Shown here: positions 60,485 to 64,000 of the stretch, one piece after another | Layout of the letters: every line of letters starts with the position of its first letter | Position numbering within the stretch: position 1 is the first letter of the stretch | Assembly: GCA_020080175.1 (NCBI GenBank) | Contig: JAGHQL010000025.1 | Coordinates: 36,001-100,000 of the forward strand | Length of the DNA: 64,000 nucleotides | DNA from: Glutinoglossum americanum | Taxonomy: Eukaryota; Ascomycota; Geoglossomycetes; Geoglossales; Geoglossaceae | Direction: 5' to 3' | Program-made: the position numbers and the translations under genes | Notes under the pieces: model-generated | The model's input: only the letters and a program-made list of their open reading frames with translations | Database searches by the model: none | What the model was told of the DNA's origin: nothing

Positions 60485-62201
60485 ATGGACCTGGATACTG
60501 ACGGGACCCCTTCGAGCAGAGGCCGCCCTAGCATCGGGCAGCTAGCTTTAAGGCCATCAACATCCGCGGCCGATGAGGATATCTTGGCTGCGAAAGTTCG
60601 CCTAGGCGAAGCACAGAGAATCTACGGGCGAGGACGCAAGATACCAATTGGAAGCATCAAAGACAAGAAACTACGCGGAAATCTTAAGTCCCTGGAGAGA
60701 AGGTACAAAGATGCCACGTTGAAGGCTCGGGATGCGGAAATCCTATTGGAGAACGAGTCAGGGTACTTAGAGCCTGAAACAGAGCTTGAGAAGACGTATA
60801 AGGTTCGGCAGGACGACATCAAAAACAACGTTTCCACAGAAGGTGTAAGGAAGAGCTTCGAGCTAAAACTCGGAAACCTAGGACCCTACGTGGTGGATTA
60901 TACTCGCAATGGTCGAGGACTGTTACTTGCTGGCAGAAAGGGTCACATTGCGACAATGGACTGGAGAGGCGGAGAACTAGGCTGCGAATTACAAGTTGGG
61001 GAAACTGTCAGATGTGCGAAGTGGCTACATAATGACCAATATTTTGCTGTTGCGCAGAAGAAATATGTCTACATATATGATAGAGCGGGAGTAGAGCTGC
61101 ACTGTCTGCAAAAGCACATTGAAGTCACCCACATGGAGTTTTTACCCTACCATTTTTTACTTTCTACAATAGTAAGCTCCCTTTATAACACCAGCGAAAC
61201 CATGCTCCATACTGAGGATTTTCTAGGGCAACGCAGGATACCTCAAGTACACTGACACCTCTACCGGCCAGATGGTCATTGAACTACCAACAAAGCTCGG
61301 CGCACCAACCTCACTTGCCCAGAACCCTTTCAATGCAATCCTTCATGCTGGACACCAGAACGGAACAGTAACTCTTTGGTCACCTAATTCAACAACCCCA
61401 CTAGTCAAAATGCTTGCACATCGCGGACCTGTCCGATCAATAGCTGTGGATAGAGAAGGCCGCTACATGGTTTCTGCAGGCCAGGATCTCAGAATGGCTG
61501 TGTGGGACATCAGGATGTTCAAAGAGGTCAACAATTACTTCCTCCGACAACCCGGGTTTTCTATAGCTATCAGCGACAGAAACCTTGTGGCGGTAGGCTG
61601 GGGCACACAGGTCTCGATCTGGAAAGGCCTCTTTGACAAAACAAAGAAAGAGCAGGAGAAGATCCAGAGCCCTTATATGGCTTGGTGTGGTGAGGGCAAG
61701 AAGGTAGAGCGCGTGCGGTGGTGTCCTTTCGAAGACATCCTAGGTATCTCTCATGACGAGGGATTCTCCAGCATTATCGTTCCAGGGGCAGGAGAACCGA
61801 ACTTCGACGCTCTCGAAGTCAATCCCTACGAAAACACCAAGCAGAGGCAGGAGGCAGAGGTAAAGTCTCTTCTCAATAAACTACAGCCCGAAATGATATC
61901 GCTCAATCCCGACTACATCGGCAAGCTTGACCAGGTGTCTGCAGCCACAAGAACTATGGAAGCGGATTTAGACCGAAAACCAGAAGACCCAATATCGACG
62001 TTGAAGAATAGAGGCAGAGGGAAGAACAGCAGTCTGCGGAAGTATCTCAGGAAGAAAGGAGGCAAGAATATCATTGATGAGCGGAGACTGAAGATCGAGG
62101 CGATAAGGAAAGAGCAAAACAAAAAGGTGAGAGAGAAGCTTAAGAAAAATGAACAGGATCTAGGTCCTGCACTCACGAGGTTTGTGAGGAAGATGGTTTA
62201 A
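60485..62201 (+). CDS. UTP7: SSU processome WD40 protein Utp7
   Basis: Exons 60485-61171 and 61227-62201 give 553 residues; the 55-nt intron is phase 0. The ATG at 60485 lies in CACCATGG; an in-frame ATG at 60341 would add 48 residues but runs through the promoter motifs. N-terminal helices (ARDAEILLENESGYLEPE) precede WD40 blades: YVVDYTRNGRGLLLAGRKGH, MDWRGGELGCEL, ILHAGHQNGTVTLWSPNS, LAHRGPVRSIAVDREGRYM and AVWDIRMF. The BING4 C-terminal domain includes GEPNFDALEVNPYENTKQRQ, LLNKLQPEMISLNPDYIGK and a Lys-rich end (SSLRKYLRKKGGKNIIDERR). Utp7/WDR46 is part of the early 90S pre-ribosome in the nucleolus and is needed for 18S rRNA. Confidence 0.94.
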
Positions 62202-63152
62202 TTGGATGCCTAGATTGCACTCTATTGGCGTTCGCATCCATCAAGTCGTCATATAGCAGAATCCGAGTAATAGGTAAAATATAGATTACTATCACGGAAC
62301 CTAGTGTGCACTACGCTAGAATATCACATGGAGAGCAAAATAAAAGTCAAGGTGGTGATTGTCTAGAGAAACTTTATTATTGGCGTTAACATGCATGAAT
62401 GACAGGCCACGAAGAAACCAGCAGAGATTTGTCCACTAGCGGTGAGGACTCTCTGTGCTAGACCGATATACCTGCCATGTCGTCTCGTCAGCTTCATTGA
62501 CGCATAGCCACCGAGACAAAAACAAAATTAGATAAAACAAGATGAAGTAGTAGCTCAGACATCCAAAGGAAGGAATTAACGCTCATGAGGCACCGTAGAT
62601 GGGTTCTAGGTGGTGCTCGCGTGAAAACTGCGAATGTTTGTGGTTGTTTCATCATAGCTACAGAAGAACAGAAGGGAAACCATAAGGCACTAACCTAGTC
62701 TGATCGGTGTTATGCCTGGAAGGATTGAGTAGGAAGCGAGCGAGGATCTGAACTGTAGGGACCTTGTTCAGCAACCATGTCAGTTAGATGACAGAGATTG
62801 CCGTGGATGAGCAGGTGAAAGTATGAGGGGGAATCTGGTCAGACAAATGTACTGGCAAGTAACAAGTCAACTCTCGCAAGAGAAGACCCGAGTGATTAGA
62901 CTCTTCAGTGTCGATTCTGCTGGGAAAAGAAGACAATTTACAAAGGTGTCATCACACCAGAGTGCAACTATGCAGGTTGAAGAGAGCTTGGATTGACTCA
63001 CAGTGTAGAAGAATACTCGTGTGGTGATATTACTGTGGTTGTTGTGTTTAGAAAATGAGAGGAAGGAAAGTTGGTTGTGTGCGAGACACTAATTTATGGC
63101 CAAGGAAAAAGAAAAAATTAACGCAAATTAGCTTGAGGCACATGCGCCTAAA
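62202..63152. other. Region after UTP7
   Basis: Nearly 1 kb without an ORF of interest. TGACTCA occurs at 62994-63000. I looked for box C/D elements and tRNA boxes and saw no convincing set. Confidence 0.45.
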
Positions 63153-63374
63153 ATGCCCGCATCCGGCGATATTAATCCATTTATATCGCCTGCTGCAACG
63201 GCACCAGCCTCCCTTCCCTTCCCTAAGAGAAAACGTTTCCCAGTCAGGCAAACTGGCTTGGTGCAAAAGTCTGAAACCTCCCCTCAAAATCTCATTGCCC
63301 GTCAGTCGAGTGTCGCATCGCCAATTCAATCAATCTTTAACATGCCCGCTACGTCGAAGTCACTGAAGTTCTGA
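63153..63374 (+). CDS. Possible small protein or first exon near the right edge (73 aa)
   Basis: ATG to TGA, beginning MPASGDINPFISPAATAPAS and containing PFPKRKRFPVRQTG, a nuclear-localisation-like basic patch. It is rich in Ser and Pro. I do not recognise it. It may be a first exon of a gene running off the right edge, but no donor is clear. Confidence 0.27.
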   Translation: MPASGDINPFISPAATAPASLPFPKRKRFPVRQTGLVQKSETSPQNLIARQSSVASPIQSIFNMPATSKSLKF

Positions 63375-64000
63375 TGCGCCTTTTCCCAACAACTTCGCTA
63401 CCTTGTGCCTTCGCGACTCTATTTCGCCAATTTTACACGGAGCAGCGACGTAGATAATTGCATCGGCGCCATCGTATAGGAGGTCGCTCCTCGTCGCATC
63501 GGCATTCTGTATACCAGTACAAATCAGTTAAGCCAAGGCGACGCCTGTTTACTCCTTCAGATTTCTCTAGCTCACAAGCACAACCCGGACACGGATTAAA
63601 GGTGGCCCCACAACTTACGCCCAACCTGTACGAGAGGTCACGATACTTACCAAATCGCTACTGGTTCTTCTTAGTTGCCGTGGGGAGTTGCCGAATCCTC
63701 ATCTCGTACCTTGTACGATTACATTCTATCTACGTTGGCATCCACACAACGCAACGAGGAGGAGGACCGAATAGGCGGTCGGAAAAGGCGTAAGAAACGA
63801 AGTAGGCTTTGGTGCGAGTCCGAGGAGACTCCACCGGCGGCGAGCATACGTTATCGCGACGGCGACAGAGTAGAGGTACCAAGCATATGAGTAGGATCGA
63901 TTCAAAAATTTCCCGCCGCTACGACTTTTCCGGTCCTGCGAACGTCGTCAGTTATCGCGACTTCTTCCGGAGGGTTTCGTCCGGCGTCAACAGGTCTTTA
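63375..64000. other. Right edge of the window
   Basis: Contains a plus-strand frame (63675-63890) with a basic stretch (RIGGRKRRKKRSRLW) that may be part of a gene continuing past the edge, and an overlapping plus-strand frame at 63458-63793. Neither is recognised, so no gene is called. Confidence 0.35.

Overview
The window is nuclear DNA of a filamentous ascomycete. Nearly every gene is a single-copy fungal housekeeping gene interrupted by short (about 45-150 nt) GT-AG introns, many with a CTAAC/CTGAC-type branch site. The family variants are those of Pezizomycotina: an alpha-beta fused tryptophan synthase, a HbrB-type TORC2 subunit, a cytochrome b5-fused delta-8 sphingolipid desaturase, a Pex14/Pex33 peroxin and Gta3. 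The high intron density (12 introns in VMA2, 10 in BNA3, at least 9 in TRP5) could suggest an early-branching class such as Pezizomycetes, but that is inference. I see no transposon, CRISPR array, rRNA, convincing tRNA, secondary-metabolite cluster or virus-derived element. Exon boundaries were worked out by hand from splice signals and family conservation. Where an exon sum is given it keeps one continuous reading frame.

Layout, left to right: a long leader and an Ime2/Crk1-like protein kinase (3.0-5.6 kb, +); exosome subunit RRP42 (+); a RING-CH membrane E3 ligase (-) head-to-head with proteasome alpha-2 subunit PRE8 (+); an MFS sugar/polyol-type transporter (-); an orphan ORF (+) whose end overlaps the end of a Pex14-family peroxin (-); a small charged ORF and the INO80 subunit IES2 (+); a sphingolipid delta-8 desaturase (-); a HbrB/TORC2 subunit (-) head-to-head with KEOPS subunit GON7 (+); VPS39 of HOPS (-) head-to-head with an SPX-domain phosphate transporter (+); HMG-CoA lyase (-) only 105 bp from DPH1 (+); a possible orphan and SDHAF4 (-) head-to-head with mitochondrial acetylornithine aminotransferase ARG8 (+); a large mitochondrial-type AAA ATPase, a three-KH RNA-binding protein, tryptophan synthase, V-ATPase subunit B, kynurenine aminotransferase BNA3 and alpha-SNAP SEC17 (all -); Gta3 (+); 40S maturation factor TSR1 (-) head-to-head with SSU-processome protein UTP7 (+); and a right edge with only weak ORFs.

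The genes do not form a cluster of one pathway. The structure that stands out is in pairs: many divergent promoters are short, and two join functionally related genes (TSR1/UTP7 in small-subunit biogenesis; a ubiquitin ligase and a proteasome subunit). Tryptophan synthesis (TRP5, with a Gcn4/CPC1-type TGACTCA site upstream) and tryptophan breakdown (BNA3) flank VMA2. Gene structure is also notable: microexons of 14 and 20 nt, a GC-AG intron, stop-free introns whose length is a multiple of three, and a long intron whose retention would give a ligase without membrane anchors. I found no convincing new multi-gene system. The best candidates for unknown biology are the orphan ORFs and the splicing features listed under findings.
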